Of a DNA stretch of 64,000 bases, positions 27,013 through 38,805 are shown in pieces. Numbering within the stretch: position 1 is the first letter of the stretch; each line of letters begins with the position of its first letter. Origin of the DNA: Bradyrhizobium sp. CER78 (GTDB taxonomy: Bacteria; Pseudomonadota; Alphaproteobacteria; Rhizobiales; Xanthobacteraceae); NCBI RefSeq assembly GCF_029846235.1, contig NZ_JARVWP010000001.1, forward strand, positions 186,001-250,000. Direction: 5' to 3'. Under the pieces are notes generated by a model. It saw nothing but the letters and a program-made list of their open reading frames with translations. It did no database searches and had not been told where the DNA came from. The translations under genes were made by a program, and so were the position numbers.

Positions 27013-28239
27013 ATGTTGGACGGTTTTTGTCTTCGCGGGTGGCTTGCGGTCGCGGCAACGATCGGTGCGCTGTCGCCGGCGCTCGCGCAGAAGAACTACG
27101 GCCCTGGGGTCTCGGACACCGAGATCAAGATCGGCAATATCATGCCCTATAGCGGTCCCGCTTCCGCCTACGGCGCGATCGGCCGGACCGAGGCGGCCTA
27201 TTTCAGGATGATCAACGATCAGGGCGGCATCAACGGGCGCAAGATCAATTTCATCAGCTATGACGACGGCTTCTCGCCGCCGAAATCGGTCGAGCAGGCA
27301 CGCAAGCTGGTCGAGGGCGACGAGGTGCTGCTGGTGTTCCAGCCGCTCGGCACCGCGCCCAATGTCGCGATCCAGAAATATCTGAACGGCAAGAAGGTCC
27401 CTCACCTCTTCATCGCATCAGGCGCGACGCGCTTCGGCGATCCCCAGGGCTTTCCGTGGACGATGGGCTGGCAACCCAACTACCAGAGCGAAGGGCGGAT
27501 CTACGCCAAATACATCCTCGACAAATTCCCGAACGGCAAGATCGCCGTGCTCTGGCAGAACGACGATGCCGGCAAGGATGCGCTCAAGGGGCTGCGCGAC
27601 GGCCTCGGCGACAAGGCCAGCAGCATGATCGTCGCCGACAAGTCCTACGAACTCACCGATCCGACGCTGGATTCGCAGATCGTGGCGCTGCGCGCCTCGG
27701 GCGCCGACATTCTGTTCACCTGGGCTGCCCCGAAGGGCGCGGCGCAGACCATCAAGAAGGTCGCCGAGCTCGGCTGGAAGCCGACCTTCTTCCTGACCTC
27801 GACCGCAACCTCGGTCGCTTCGGCGATGCGCGCCGCGGGCGTCGAAAACTCGCAAGGCATCATCTCGGTCGCCTACCTGAAGGACCCGACCGACAAGATC
27901 TGGAACGGTGATGCCGAGACCACCGAATGGCGGGCCTTCATGGACAAGTACCTGCCCGACGGCGACAAGACCAACGGCAACCACGTCTATGGCTACGCCG
28001 CCGCGCAGACGCTCGCGCAGGTGCTCAAGCAGTGCGGCGACGACCTGACGCGCGAGAACGTGATGAAGCAGGCCGCCAGCCTGAAGGACTTTGCGCCGAA
28101 GATGATCCTGCCCGGGATCAGGATCAACACCAGCGCGACCGACTTCCGTCCGATCGAGCAGTCGCAGCTGATGCGGTTCGAAGGCGAGAGCTGGACGCTG
28201 TTCGGCAACATCATCACCGGAGAGGTCGGCAGCGAGTAG
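27013..28239 (+). CDS. ABC transporter periplasmic substrate-binding protein (LivK-like)
   Basis: A 408-residue protein with a signal peptide (LAVAATIGALSPALAQ, cleavage about residue 25) and a Peripla_BP_6 fold: KIGNIMPYSGPASAYGAIGR, then INGRKINFISYDDGFSPPK. Members bind branched-chain amino acids or, often, aromatic acids and other small carboxylates. No permease or ATPase gene lies beside it, so it must share membrane parts encoded elsewhere. It is divergent from the Baeyer-Villiger enzyme across a LacI-type operator. A perfect hairpin follows the stop. Confidence 0.9.
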   Translation: MLDGFCLRGWLAVAATIGALSPALAQKNYGPGVSDTEIKIGNIMPYSGPASAYGAIGRTEAAYFRMINDQGGINGRKINFISYDDGFSPPKSVEQARKLVEGDEVLLVFQPLGTAPNVAIQKYLNGKKVPHLFIASGATRFGDPQGFPWTMGWQPNYQSEGRIYAKYILDKFPNGKIAVLWQNDDAGKDALKGLRDGLGDKASSMIVADKSYELTDPTLDSQIVALRASGADILFTWAAPKGAAQTIKKVAELGWKPTFFLTSTATSVASAMRAAGVENSQGIISVAYLKDPTDKIWNGDAETTEWRAFMDKYLPDGDKTNGNHVYGYAAAQTLAQVLKQCGDDLTRENVMKQAASLKDFAPKMILPGIRINTSATDFRPIEQSQLMRFEGESWTLFGNIITGEVGSE

Positions 28240-28246
28240 CGCTTCC

Positions 28247-28280
28247 GTGCGTCATGCCCGGGCCTCCGGGCATGACGCAC
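28247..28280. terminator. Hairpin after the binding-protein gene
   Basis: A perfect 14-bp stem (GTGCGTCATGCCCG) with a 6-base loop begins 7 bases after the stop codon. There is no T-run. It probably ends or stabilises the transcript. Confidence 0.55.
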
Positions 28281-28394
28281 GCATCCCTCAGTCAGCCAGG
28301 CATGTCGCGAGAATGGAGAGCTGCGGCCCGCCGCTCCGCGCAACACACTCGGTGTACCGCGTGTTTGACATTTGAATCGAGAACCATCCTCATC

Positions 28395-28507
28395 GTCGTC
28401 CTGGCGAAAGACAGGACCCATTACCCCGATTGTTGCACGACGCTGGGGCGGCGACCTTCTCACAACTTGCTTCGGTGGTTATGGGTCCTGGCTTTCGCCA
28501 GGACGAC
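28395..28507. repeat. Long inverted repeat in the 28240-28619 intergenic gap
   Basis: Two 27-base arms (GTCGTCCTGGCGAAAGACAG at the left, ATGGGTCCTGGCTTTCGCCA at the right) are reverse complements with one mismatch and are separated by 59 bases. The flanking sequence in this gap holds no gene that I can support. Confidence 0.75.
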
Positions 28508-28619
28508 ACCGAGGAAGGTTCTCGCGCGATACCACGCGCCATCATTCCGTCCTGTCTCCGGTGTCATCGCCTTGCGCGGGTGATGACATCGAGCAAGCTG
28601 TTCGAGAGTTGCGACAAAA

Positions 28620-29453
28620 CTACCCGGCCGGCGTCAGGATCGCCTGCTGCGCCGCATGCCAGCTCGCCTCGTCGGGCGCGCAGAGCAGGCCGCCGGTCAG
28701 ATTGACCGGCTTGTAGGGTGATCCATCGAAATGCGCGCTGTAGCCGCCGGCCTCGCGATGCAGCAGCCAGCCCGCGGCATGATCCCACGGCATCAGCTTG
28801 TTGTAGAACAGGAGATGGCAATGGCCCGACGCCGCCATCCGATACTCATGCGCGGCGCAGCGGAGCCAGGCGCTGACGCCAAGCTTGGACAGATTGCCGG
28901 CGACGATCGGGCGCAGCGCCTCGGGCAGGAAATTGACGCCAATCACCGCATCCATCTGCTTGACCGGCACGGGCGCGGCGACCTTCAAATCGTGACGCTT
29001 GCCGTCCAGCAGCTCGAGCCAGGCGCCCTCACCGCGCAGCGCGAACGCGGTGTCGTTGCAGACGGGATCATGGATCGCACCGAACACGATCTCGCCGCGC
29101 ATCGTGGCGGCCACCATGGTGCCGAACAGCGGCAGGCTCGAGGTGAAGTTCCGCGTGCCGTCGATCGGATCGATGATGAAGGCAAGCTCCGCGGTCCCGA
29201 CCTGATCGAGCGCGGCCGGATCGCGCGATGTCGCTTCCTCGCCGATGACGGTCGCATTTGGAAACGCCCGGAGCAGTGCGGCCGAGATCGCCTGTTCGGC
29301 CAGCTCATCGGCTTCGGTGACGACGTCGAATGCCGACGTCTTGGTGCGGACCTCGATCTCGCGGACGCGGCGGAACCGCGGCATGATCTCGCTGCGGCCG
29401 ACTTCAGCGAGGATGTTCCCGATGGTCAGCGCATCGGCATGGGACAGTTTCAC
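28620..29453 (-). CDS. Inositol monophosphatase-family phosphatase
   Basis: The 277-residue protein has the metal-site motifs of the IMPase superfamily in order: VIGEEATSRD, IDPIDGTRNFTSSLPLFGTM (DPxDGT) and PWDHAAGWLLHREAGG (WDxAAG). It should hydrolyse a small sugar or nucleotide phosphate with magnesium. Its place 57 bases after the sugar permease gene suggests a sugar-phosphate or inositol-phosphate substrate, but histidinol-phosphate or PAP phosphatase activity cannot be excluded. Confidence 0.88.
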   Translation of the reverse strand: MKLSHADALTIGNILAEVGRSEIMPRFRRVREIEVRTKTSAFDVVTEADELAEQAISAALLRAFPNATVIGEEATSRDPAALDQVGTAELAFIIDPIDGTRNFTSSLPLFGTMVAATMRGEIVFGAIHDPVCNDTAFALRGEGAWLELLDGKRHDLKVAAPVPVKQMDAVIGVNFLPEALRPIVAGNLSKLGVSAWLRCAAHEYRMAASGHCHLLFYNKLMPWDHAAGWLLHREAGGYSAHFDGSPYKPVNLTGGLLCAPDEASWHAAQQAILTPAG

Positions 29454-29510
29454 GCGGCATTCTCCTGCGTTGCGCAGGCATCATATCGCGGAATCATGAC
29501 CGCGCGGCAA

Positions 29511-30701
29511 TCATCGGCGCTGGTTGTAGACATCGATGCAGACGGCGCCGAGCAGCACGAGGCCCTTGATCACCTGCTGATAGTCGATGCCGATGCCGAG
29601 GATCGACATGCCGTTGTTCATCACACCCATGATCATGGCGCCGACCACCGCGCCGCCGACCCGGCCGACGCCGCCATAGGCCGAGGCGCCGCCGATGAAG
29701 CAGGCGGCGATCACGTCGAGCTCGAAGCCGAGGCCCGCCTTCGGCGTTGCGGTGTTGAGCCGCGCGGCGAACACCAGCCCGGCGAGCGCGGCCAGCACGC
29801 CCATGTTGACGAAGGTGAAGAAGGTCAGCCGCTCGGTCTTGACGCCCGACAGCTTCGCGGCCTTGGCATTGCCGCCGACCGCGTAGATCTGCCGGCCGAT
29901 CACGGTCCGCCGCGTGACAAAGCCATAGGCCGCGATCAGCACCGTCATGATGACGAGCACGTTCGGCAGGCCGCGATGCGAGGCGATCAGATAGGTGAAA
30001 TAGAGCACCGCGCCCGCCAGCGCGATGCTCTTGGCGATGAAGAATGCGTAGGGCTCGACCTCGATGCCGTGCGACTGCTCGCGCGCCCGGCTCTTGGCGC
30101 TCGCCAGCACCAGCGCGAACGCAAGCACGACGCCGATCAGCAGCGAGGTCGGATAGAGCGTGCCGGCGCTCGGAAACAGTTCGGGAATGAAGCCCGACGA
30201 GAGCTTCTGGAAGGTCGGCGGAAACGGCCCCACCGACCGGCCCTGCAGCACCGCGAGCGCAAGGCCCTTGAACACCAGCATGCCCGCCAAGGTCACGATG
30301 AAGGACGGAATCTTGAAATAGGCGACCCAGTAGCCCTGCGCTGCGCCGATCGCGGCACCGATCAAGAGACAGGCGACGAACGCGATCGGGTAGCTGACGT
30401 GGTAGGTCACCATCAGCACCGCCGCGACCGCGCCGACGAACCCCGCGACCGAGCCGACCGACAGGTCGATATGCCCGGTGACGATCACCAGCAGCATGCC
30501 GAGCGCCATGATCACGATGTAGCTGTTCTGCAGCACGAGGTTGGTGAGATTGACCGGCTGCAACAGCGTGCCGTCGGTCACGATCTCGAAGAACAGCATG
30601 ATCGCGAGCAGCGACAGCAGCATGCCGTAGTTGCGCAGATTGTTCTTGATGAAGCCGGAATGCTTGGGGGCCTCGGGAAGTGACACCGTCTTGTCGGTCA
30701 T
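29511..30701 (-). CDS. gguB: Monosaccharide ABC transporter permease, GguB/MmsB type
   Basis: A 396-residue inner-membrane protein with about ten hydrophobic helices and the BPD_transp_2 signature of sugar permeases (VTGHIDLSVGSVAGFVGAVA, GGNAKAAKLSGV). It overlaps the ATPase gene by 4 bases. With ChvE and GguA it forms a high-affinity uptake system for sugars such as galactose, glucose, arabinose or xylose. The symbol follows the Agrobacterium system and is an assignment by order and family. Confidence 0.88.
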   Translation of the reverse strand: MTDKTVSLPEAPKHSGFIKNNLRNYGMLLSLLAIMLFFEIVTDGTLLQPVNLTNLVLQNSYIVIMALGMLLVIVTGHIDLSVGSVAGFVGAVAAVLMVTYHVSYPIAFVACLLIGAAIGAAQGYWVAYFKIPSFIVTLAGMLVFKGLALAVLQGRSVGPFPPTFQKLSSGFIPELFPSAGTLYPTSLLIGVVLAFALVLASAKSRAREQSHGIEVEPYAFFIAKSIALAGAVLYFTYLIASHRGLPNVLVIMTVLIAAYGFVTRRTVIGRQIYAVGGNAKAAKLSGVKTERLTFFTFVNMGVLAALAGLVFAARLNTATPKAGLGFELDVIAACFIGGASAYGGVGRVGGAVVGAMIMGVMNNGMSILGIGIDYQQVIKGLVLLGAVCIDVYNQRR

Positions 30702-32278
30702 TGTGCTCCGCCTCCCGCTAACGCCTCACTGACAGGGGCGCCGCTTCCGGACATCCTGACATTGCGCATGATGGCGCGCATGATCTTCTCCTGCGTCGCG
30801 TCGTCCTTGGCGAACTCGCCGACGAAGGCGCCGTCATTCATCACGCAGATCCGGTCGCAGATCCCGAGCAATTCCGGCATCTCCGATGAGATCACCACGA
30901 CGCCCTTGCCGGCCGCCGCGAGCTCGTTGATGATACAATAAATCTCGTATTTTGCCCCGACGTCGATGCCGCGGGTCGGTTCATCCAGCAGCAGCACCTG
31001 CGGATCGGTCATCAGCCATTTCGACAGCACCACCTTCTGCTGGTTGCCGCCCGAGAGCTGCCCGGCCTCCTGATAGACATCGGCACAGCGGATCCGCATC
31101 CGGTTGCGGTAGTCGCTCGCCGCCTTCAGCTCGACGACATCGTCGATCACACCGCGATCGGCGACCTGGCGAAGGCTCGCCAGTGTCACGTTCTTGCGGA
31201 CGTCGTCGGCGAGCACGAGCCCGAGTTGCTTGCGGTCCTCGGTGACATAGGCAAGGCCTGCCTGGATCGCAGCCGGCACGCTGGTAAGGCTCGCCTCGCG
31301 TCCGTCAAGGCTGACCTTGCCGGTGATGTTGTAGCCCCATGCCCTGCCGAACAGACTCATGGCGAACTCGGTGCGGCCGGCGCCCATCAGGCCGGCGATG
31401 CCGACCACCTCGCCGCGGCGCACCTTGAAGTCGACGTTCTTGATCACCTGCCGGGCGGTGTGCAGCGGGTGATACACCGACCAGTTCTCCACATTCATCA
31501 CGGGATCGCCGATCGCGACGTTGCGCTCCGGGAAGCGATGCGCGAGATCGCGGTTGACCATGCTGCGGATGATCCGGTCCTCGTCGACCGCTTCGGTCCG
31601 GCAATCGATGCTGTCGACGGTGCGGCCGTCGCGCAGCACCGTGATGCGGTCGGCGACGCGTGCGACTTCGTTCAGCTTGTGCGAGATCAGGATCGAGGCG
31701 ATACCCTGCTCGCGGAAGGCCAGCAGCCGGTCGAGCAGCGCGGCGCTGTCGGCCTCGTTGAGGCTCGCGGTCGGCTCGTCCAGGATCAGGAGGCGCACCT
31801 GCTTCGACAGCGCCTTCGCGATCTCCACCAGTTGCTGCTTGCCGACGCCGAGGTCGGTGACCAGGGTGTCCGGCGATTCGCGCAGGCCGACTTGCGCCAG
31901 CAGCTCCGCGGTCCGCCGGTACACCGCATTACGGTCGATCACCCCATACCGCGACGGCGCGCGCGAGAGAAAAATATTCTCGGCGATCGACATCAACGGG
32001 ATCAGCGCCAGTTCCTGGTGGATGATGATGATCCCCAGGTCCTCGGAGTCGTTGATGTCGCGGAACCGGCGCTCGTCGCCGTCGAACAGGATCGACCCCT
32101 CGTAGCTGCCGGCGGGGTAGACCCCGCTCAGCACCTTCATTAGGGTCGACTTGCCGGCGCCGTTCTCGCCGACCAGAGCGTGGATCTGGCCGGCTTCCAC
32201 GGTGAAGCTGACGTCGCGCAGCGCCTGCACGCCGGCAAAGCTCTTGCTGACGCCGCGCATCTCAAGCATTGCCGTCAT
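30698..32278 (-). CDS. gguA: Monosaccharide ABC transporter ATP-binding protein, GguA/MmsA type
   Basis: The 526-residue protein has two ABC domains. The first has Walker A GENGAGKSTLMKVL and a normal Walker B (LLILDEPTASLNE); the second has a degenerate Walker A (GLMGAGRTE) but a full signature LSGGNQQKV, as usual in sugar ATPases. I chose the ATG at 32278; another ATG lies at 32269. An in-frame GTG at 32329 sits inside a perfect hairpin after chvE and would add 17 atypical residues. Confidence 0.9.
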   Translation of the reverse strand: MTAMLEMRGVSKSFAGVQALRDVSFTVEAGQIHALVGENGAGKSTLMKVLSGVYPAGSYEGSILFDGDERRFRDINDSEDLGIIIIHQELALIPLMSIAENIFLSRAPSRYGVIDRNAVYRRTAELLAQVGLRESPDTLVTDLGVGKQQLVEIAKALSKQVRLLILDEPTASLNEADSAALLDRLLAFREQGIASILISHKLNEVARVADRITVLRDGRTVDSIDCRTEAVDEDRIIRSMVNRDLAHRFPERNVAIGDPVMNVENWSVYHPLHTARQVIKNVDFKVRRGEVVGIAGLMGAGRTEFAMSLFGRAWGYNITGKVSLDGREASLTSVPAAIQAGLAYVTEDRKQLGLVLADDVRKNVTLASLRQVADRGVIDDVVELKAASDYRNRMRIRCADVYQEAGQLSGGNQQKVVLSKWLMTDPQVLLLDEPTRGIDVGAKYEIYCIINELAAAGKGVVVISSEMPELLGICDRICVMNDGAFVGEFAKDDATQEKIMRAIMRNVRMSGSGAPVSEALAGGGAQ

Positions 32279-32309
32279 CGGATCATGTCTCGCAGCGTCG
32301 ATCGGCTTC

Positions 32310-32334
32310 GGCGGGTGCGTCCAGCTCACCCGCC
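32310..32334 (-). promoter_or_regulatory. Intercistronic hairpin between chvE and gguA
   Basis: A perfect 8-bp GC-rich stem (GGCGGGTG/CACCCGCC) with a 9-base loop begins directly after the chvE stop codon (TAA at 32337-32335). Hairpins placed like this often protect the binding-protein message and lower expression of the membrane genes. Confidence 0.65.
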
Positions 32335-33402
32335 TTAGTCGAATTGCGAACGCTTATAGTAGCCGCTGTCAATCAGGACTTTCTCCCAATTGGTCTTGTC
32401 CACCACCACCGGCTTGAGCAGATAGGACGGAACCACCTTGACCCCGTTGTTGTAAGTCTTGGTGTCGTTGACGCTGACCTCCTTCTTGCTCAGCACCGCA
32501 TCGACCATGTCGGCGGTGACCTTGGCGAGATCGCGGGTGTCCTTGAAGATGGTCGAGTATTGCTCGCCACGCAGCATCGCCTTGATCGACGGCACCTCGG
32601 CATCCTGGCCGCTGATATACGGCATCGGCTGGTCCTTGCTGCCGTAGCCGACACCCTTCAGGGAGGAGATGATGCCGATCGACAGACCGTCATAGGGCGA
32701 CAGCACCGCATCGACCCGCTTCTTGCCATAGAAGGCGCTGAGCAGATTGTCCATCCGCGCCTGCGCAGTGGCGCCGTCCCAGCGCAGGGTCGCGACCTTG
32801 TCCATGCCCATCTGGCCGCTTGCGACCACCAGCTTGCCGCTGTCGATGTACGGCTTCAGCACCGACATCGCGCCGTCGTAGAAGAAATAGGCGTTGTTGT
32901 CGTCGGGCGAGCCGCCGAACAGCTCGATGTTGAAGGGACCCTTGCCGTCCTTCAGCCCGAGCGCGTTCACGAGCGAGCTCGCCTGCAGCACGCCGACCTG
33001 GAAATTGTCGAAGGTCGCGTAATAGTCCACGTTCGGCGTGTCGCGGATCAGGCGGTCATAGGCGATGACGGTGATGCCCTGAGCCTTGGCCTGCTTCAGC
33101 GCGTCGGACAGCGTGGTGCCGTCGATCGCCGCGATCACCAGCACCTTGGCGCCCTTGGTCACCATGTTCTCGACCTGGGACAGCTGGTTCGGGATATCGT
33201 CGTCGGCATATTGCAGGTCGGTGCCGTAGCCGCGCTCCTTCAGCACCTTGACCATGTTGTTGCCGTCATCGATCCAGCGTGCCGAGGATTTGGTCGGCAT
33301 CGCGATGCCGATGGTCGGCTTGCTCTGGGCCAGCGCGTCCGGTGCGGCCGCGGTGAGACCTGCCAACGCCAGTGCAATCAACGAGACCTTCAATTTGAAC
33401 AT
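32335..33402 (-). CDS. chvE: Periplasmic multiple-sugar-binding protein ChvE
   Basis: A 355-residue protein with a clear signal peptide ([16 protein letters not shown]) and the Peripla_BP_4 fold: [56 protein letters not shown] and [17 protein letters not shown], all close to ChvE/MmsE/xylose-binding proteins. It starts the minus-strand operon chvE-gguA-gguB, with AAGGGAG before its ATG. In Agrobacterium ChvE also passes a sugar signal to VirA; no such partner is seen here, so transport is the safe reading. Confidence 0.9.
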   Translation of the reverse strand: MFKLKVSLIALALAGLTAAAPDALAQSKPTIGIAMPTKSSARWIDDGNNMVKVLKERGYGTDLQYADDDIPNQLSQVENMVTKGAKVLVIAAIDGTTLSDALKQAKAQGITVIAYDRLIRDTPNVDYYATFDNFQVGVLQASSLVNALGLKDGKGPFNIELFGGSPDDNNAYFFYDGAMSVLKPYIDSGKLVVASGQMGMDKVATLRWDGATAQARMDNLLSAFYGKKRVDAVLSPYDGLSIGIISSLKGVGYGSKDQPMPYISGQDAEVPSIKAMLRGEQYSTIFKDTRDLAKVTADMVDAVLSKKEVSVNDTKTYNNGVKVVPSYLLKPVVVDKTNWEKVLIDSGYYKRSQFD

Positions 33403-33651
33403 GCGTCACTCCCTTGGCTTTTTGAGTTGGGTACCGTTGCCTTGGACGGCATCAATCGACGGCTATCGTTCTTTGGCTGGTCGCAGCTCTAGGCGACCCC
33501 GGATCGGAGCCGGGGCCGGCACGAACCGAAATCGCGCAATGTCGGTTGGACCCGTCAACAGCGCCATGCTCGCTCCGCACGATCAACCATATCGATCCTG
33601 CTATGCCGGGGTCACCCGCAAGTCATGCCGTGGGACGAATGAGCCGTGGCA

Positions 33652-33982
33652 ATGAAGCGGAGGATCATGAGGCGCTGTCTTCCGGAATTGCTGGCGAGCG
33701 CCAGCATCCTCCAGAACCTCTGGTGGCTCTGTACGGCCTCTGGCAACCTTTGGTGGATGGTGCCCTTGCCGTTCTCCGGATGCAAGCACCATTTATTCAA
33801 CAAACCGAATAAATTGATTGAAGACACGGAGGGTCACGAGGCGCTTTCTCCCGAAATTATTGGCAGCCATCACCACCAGCCAGAATTTCCGGCGGTCCGG
33901 CGCTCGTTCCGGCCAAAGATGCCCCTACTGTGCTACGGAAGCAAGCGCGATTTATTTAACCTACCGAAGAAATTATTCGAAA
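33652..33982. repeat. Imperfect tandem duplication, about 165-bp unit, two copies
   Basis: Copy 1 (about 33652-33822) and copy 2 (about 33818-33982) both begin with GAAG...GAGGCGCT...CCGAATT-like sequence and end with a shared stretch. Over the last 47 positions (33776-33822 against 33936-33982) about three quarters of the bases agree, including GCAAGC and ATTTATT. Translated on the plus strand, copy 1 ends GCKHHLFNKPNKLIE and copy 2 GSKRDLFNLPKKLFE. Copy 1 shifts frame within the unit, so any former gene is broken. The remainder of the 33403-34008 gap shows no gene that I recognise. Confidence 0.6.
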
Positions 33983-34008
33983 CGGCTGCCCGGCGGCTGC
34001 AGCGGCCT

Positions 34009-34725
34009 CTAGTCGTCGATCTCTGAGAGATCATCGACGACCAGAAGCGCCTCGGCGAAATCGTCATCGCTGAAATAGGTGCTGCGGGTGATGACCACGG
34101 GGATGCCGGCCCGCGCCGCGGCGGCGAGGCCGTTACCGGAATCCTCGACCGCAATGCAATCCGCCGGCCCGAGCCCGAGCCGCGCCAGGACCTCGAGATA
34201 GACGTCCGGAGCCGGCTTCTTCCGCGGCACGTCGTCGCCGGCGACGATCGCCTCGAACAGATCGGACCAGCCGAGGCCGAGCGCGACCGAAAGCAAGGCA
34301 TCGATATTGCCATGCGAGGTCGTGGTGGCGATCGCCAGCCGCTGGCCGCGGCGGTGCGCACCGGCGAGCCAGACCCTGACGCCCGGCCGCAACGGACAGC
34401 CGCCCGCCGCGATCAGCGCTGCGTAGTGCGCGGTCTTGATCCTGTGCAGGTCGGCGATATCGGCGAATGTCAGCATAGGCACCGCGTTGCGCTCGTCGAA
34501 GGCGCGGATGCGCTCCTTGCCGCCGGCGACCCGAAGCAGCCGCCCGTAGGTGACCTGGTCCCAGAACCAGTCGAGGCCGGCCTCGGCGAACGCCTCGTTG
34601 AAGGCGCGGCGATGCACCTCCTCGGTTTCGGCGAGCGTGCCGTCAACATCGAAGATCAAGGCGCGCGCTCCCGCAATGATATCGCGCATCCCCGCGGTCC
34701 GGATCGCTGCGAGCGCCCGGTTCAT
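34009..34725 (-). CDS. cbbY: HAD-family phosphatase CbbY
   Basis: CbbY is known to dephosphorylate xylulose-1,5-bisphosphate, a misfire product that inhibits RuBisCO. The 238-residue protein has the HAD nucleophile loop [20 protein letters not shown], the lysine segment [14 protein letters not shown] and the acidic [10 protein letters not shown]. It overlaps the cbbX stop by 4 bases and closes the cbb operon. Confidence 0.92.
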   Translation of the reverse strand: MNRALAAIRTAGMRDIIAGARALIFDVDGTLAETEEVHRRAFNEAFAEAGLDWFWDQVTYGRLLRVAGGKERIRAFDERNAVPMLTFADIADLHRIKTAHYAALIAAGGCPLRPGVRVWLAGAHRRGQRLAIATTTSHGNIDALLSVALGLGWSDLFEAIVAGDDVPRKKPAPDVYLEVLARLGLGPADCIAVEDSGNGLAAAARAGIPVVITRSTYFSDDDFAEALLVVDDLSEIDD

Positions 34726-35663
34726 CGCCCCTCGCCGACAGCGCCGGTGCCCTTCGCGAACACCCGGCTCGCCAGCACGTCGCCGGCCTCGATCGACATC
34801 ACGTCGTCAGCCGTGAGCGTGCGGTCGAGCTTCGCCACGATCCGGTTGGCCTGGCGCAGCCGGATGCGGTCGAGCGCGTTGCGGATCGAGCGCGCATTGG
34901 AGAACAGCGGCTGTTCCTTGCGGATGCCGATGTACCGGGTGAAGGCCTCGCGGGCGTCCGGGGAGAAACGATAATTCTGCTGCTGCAACATCAGCTCGGC
35001 GATCCAGAGCAGCTCCCCGTCCGAATAGTCCGGGAAATCGATGTGATGCGCGATGCGGGAGCGGAAGCCCGGATTGCTCTGGAAGAACTTCTCCATCCGG
35101 TCGCCATAGCCGGCCAGGATCACCACCAGATCCTCACGCTGCGCTTCCATGATCTGCAGCAGGATCTCGATCGCTTCCTGACCGTAGTCGCGCTCGTTCT
35201 CGGGACGATACAGGTAATAGGCCTCGTCGATGAACAAGACGCCGCCCATCGCCTTCTTCAGGATCTCTTTCGTCTTCGGCGCGGTGTGGCCGATATATTG
35301 CCCGACGAGGTCATCGCGCGTGACGCTGATGACATGGCCGCGGCGCACGAAGCCGAGCTTGTGCAGGATGCCGGCCATCCGCAGCGCGACCGTGGTCTTG
35401 CCGGTGCCGGGATTGCCGGTGAACGACATGTGCAGCGTCGGAAATGTCGTCGCCAGCGCCATCTTCTGCCTGATGCGTTCGACCAGCAGGAGCGATGCGA
35501 TCTCACGGATGCGGGTCTTCACCGGCTTCAGGCCGATCAATTCGGAATCGAGCTGGTCGAGCACGTCGCCGATGCCGAGGTCGGCGAATTCATGCCGAAG
35601 GTCGATGGTCTCGAGCGGCCTCTCGCGGATTTGTTGGCTGATTTGTTCTTGCGGTGGCGTCAT
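34722..35663 (-). CDS. cbbX: Red-type RuBisCO activase CbbX
   Basis: The 313-residue AAA+ ATPase has Walker [17 protein letters not shown], Walker [13 protein letters not shown] and the pore-loop region [12 protein letters not shown]. It remodels inhibited red-type RuBisCO by pulling on the C-terminus of the large subunit. The ATG at 35663 follows GAGAGGAAG; upstream in-frame starts add a low-complexity arginine/proline tail. It lies 111 bases after cbbS. Confidence 0.94.
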   Translation of the reverse strand: MTPPQEQISQQIRERPLETIDLRHEFADLGIGDVLDQLDSELIGLKPVKTRIREIASLLLVERIRQKMALATTFPTLHMSFTGNPGTGKTTVALRMAGILHKLGFVRRGHVISVTRDDLVGQYIGHTAPKTKEILKKAMGGVLFIDEAYYLYRPENERDYGQEAIEILLQIMEAQREDLVVILAGYGDRMEKFFQSNPGFRSRIAHHIDFPDYSDGELLWIAELMLQQQNYRFSPDAREAFTRYIGIRKEQPLFSNARSIRNALDRIRLRQANRIVAKLDRTLTADDVMSIEAGDVLASRVFAKGTGAVGEGR

Positions 35664-35774
35664 CTTCCTCTCGCTTCGAAAAAAGCTCCGTCGCCGCGGC
35701 GGGCGACGACGGAGAAGTGCATCCGGACCAGGCGGTCGAGGGAGCAACCCGCCTGGTTTGCCAACCGGACGCGG

Positions 35775-36200
35775 TCACTGATCGGCGTAGCGTTCGCCCT
35801 CGGGGCGAACAGCCGCATAGGAATACGTCGCGTAGCGGACGTTGCGGCCGGCAGCCTCCTGGCGGTCGAGCCGGAAGCCGGGCTCCTCGCGCGGCCGGTT
35901 GACGATGAAGGAGATCCGAACCGACTCCCAGCCGTGGCTGGAATCGAAGCCGGAGATCCGGATGTAGCGGTCGCCATAGACTCGCCGGCAATCGGCGAGC
36001 TCCTTCATGATGCCGGCCGCATCGCGCAGGTCGAACATCGGCAGGCCCCACATGTCCCAATAGGTGTTGCGGGGGTGCGGATCGTCGGTGAACTCGATGT
36101 TCACCGCCCAGCCCTTGTCGAGGCAGTATTGCGCCTGCGCGGCGATCTGTTCATCGGTGAGATCGGGCAGGAACGAGAAGCAGCCTTGGGTCACGCGCAT
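35775..36200 (-). CDS. cbbS: RuBisCO small subunit, red-type form IC
   Basis: The 141-residue small subunit begins MRVTQGCFSFLPDLTDEQI and contains YWDMWGLPMFDLRDAAGIM and YIRISGFDSSHGWESVRISF. It has the long C-terminal extension of red-type enzymes. It starts 12 bases after cbbL and assembles with it as L8S8. Confidence 0.95.
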   Translation of the reverse strand: MRVTQGCFSFLPDLTDEQIAAQAQYCLDKGWAVNIEFTDDPHPRNTYWDMWGLPMFDLRDAAGIMKELADCRRVYGDRYIRISGFDSSHGWESVRISFIVNRPREEPGFRLDRQEAAGRNVRYATYSYAAVRPEGERYADQ

Positions 36201-36212
36201 GAGAAACTCCTG

Positions 36213-38790
<2,578 letters not shown>

Positions 38791-38805
38791 CGTGGCGTCC
38801 TCCTT

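Noticed and set aside
28731..30683. A 650-codon open frame on the plus strand rich in His, Arg and Asp
   Set aside because: It is antisense to the IMPase-family and gguB genes; its odd composition reflects reverse reading of hydrophobic membrane segments.
32279..32329. GTG start for gguA at 32329
   Set aside because: The codon lies in the perfect hairpin after chvE and adds residues not typical of the family.
33546..34026. Small plus-strand frames in the chvE-cbbY gap
   Set aside because: They are short, overlap one another in different frames and follow the decayed tandem repeat; I treat them as repeat, not genes.
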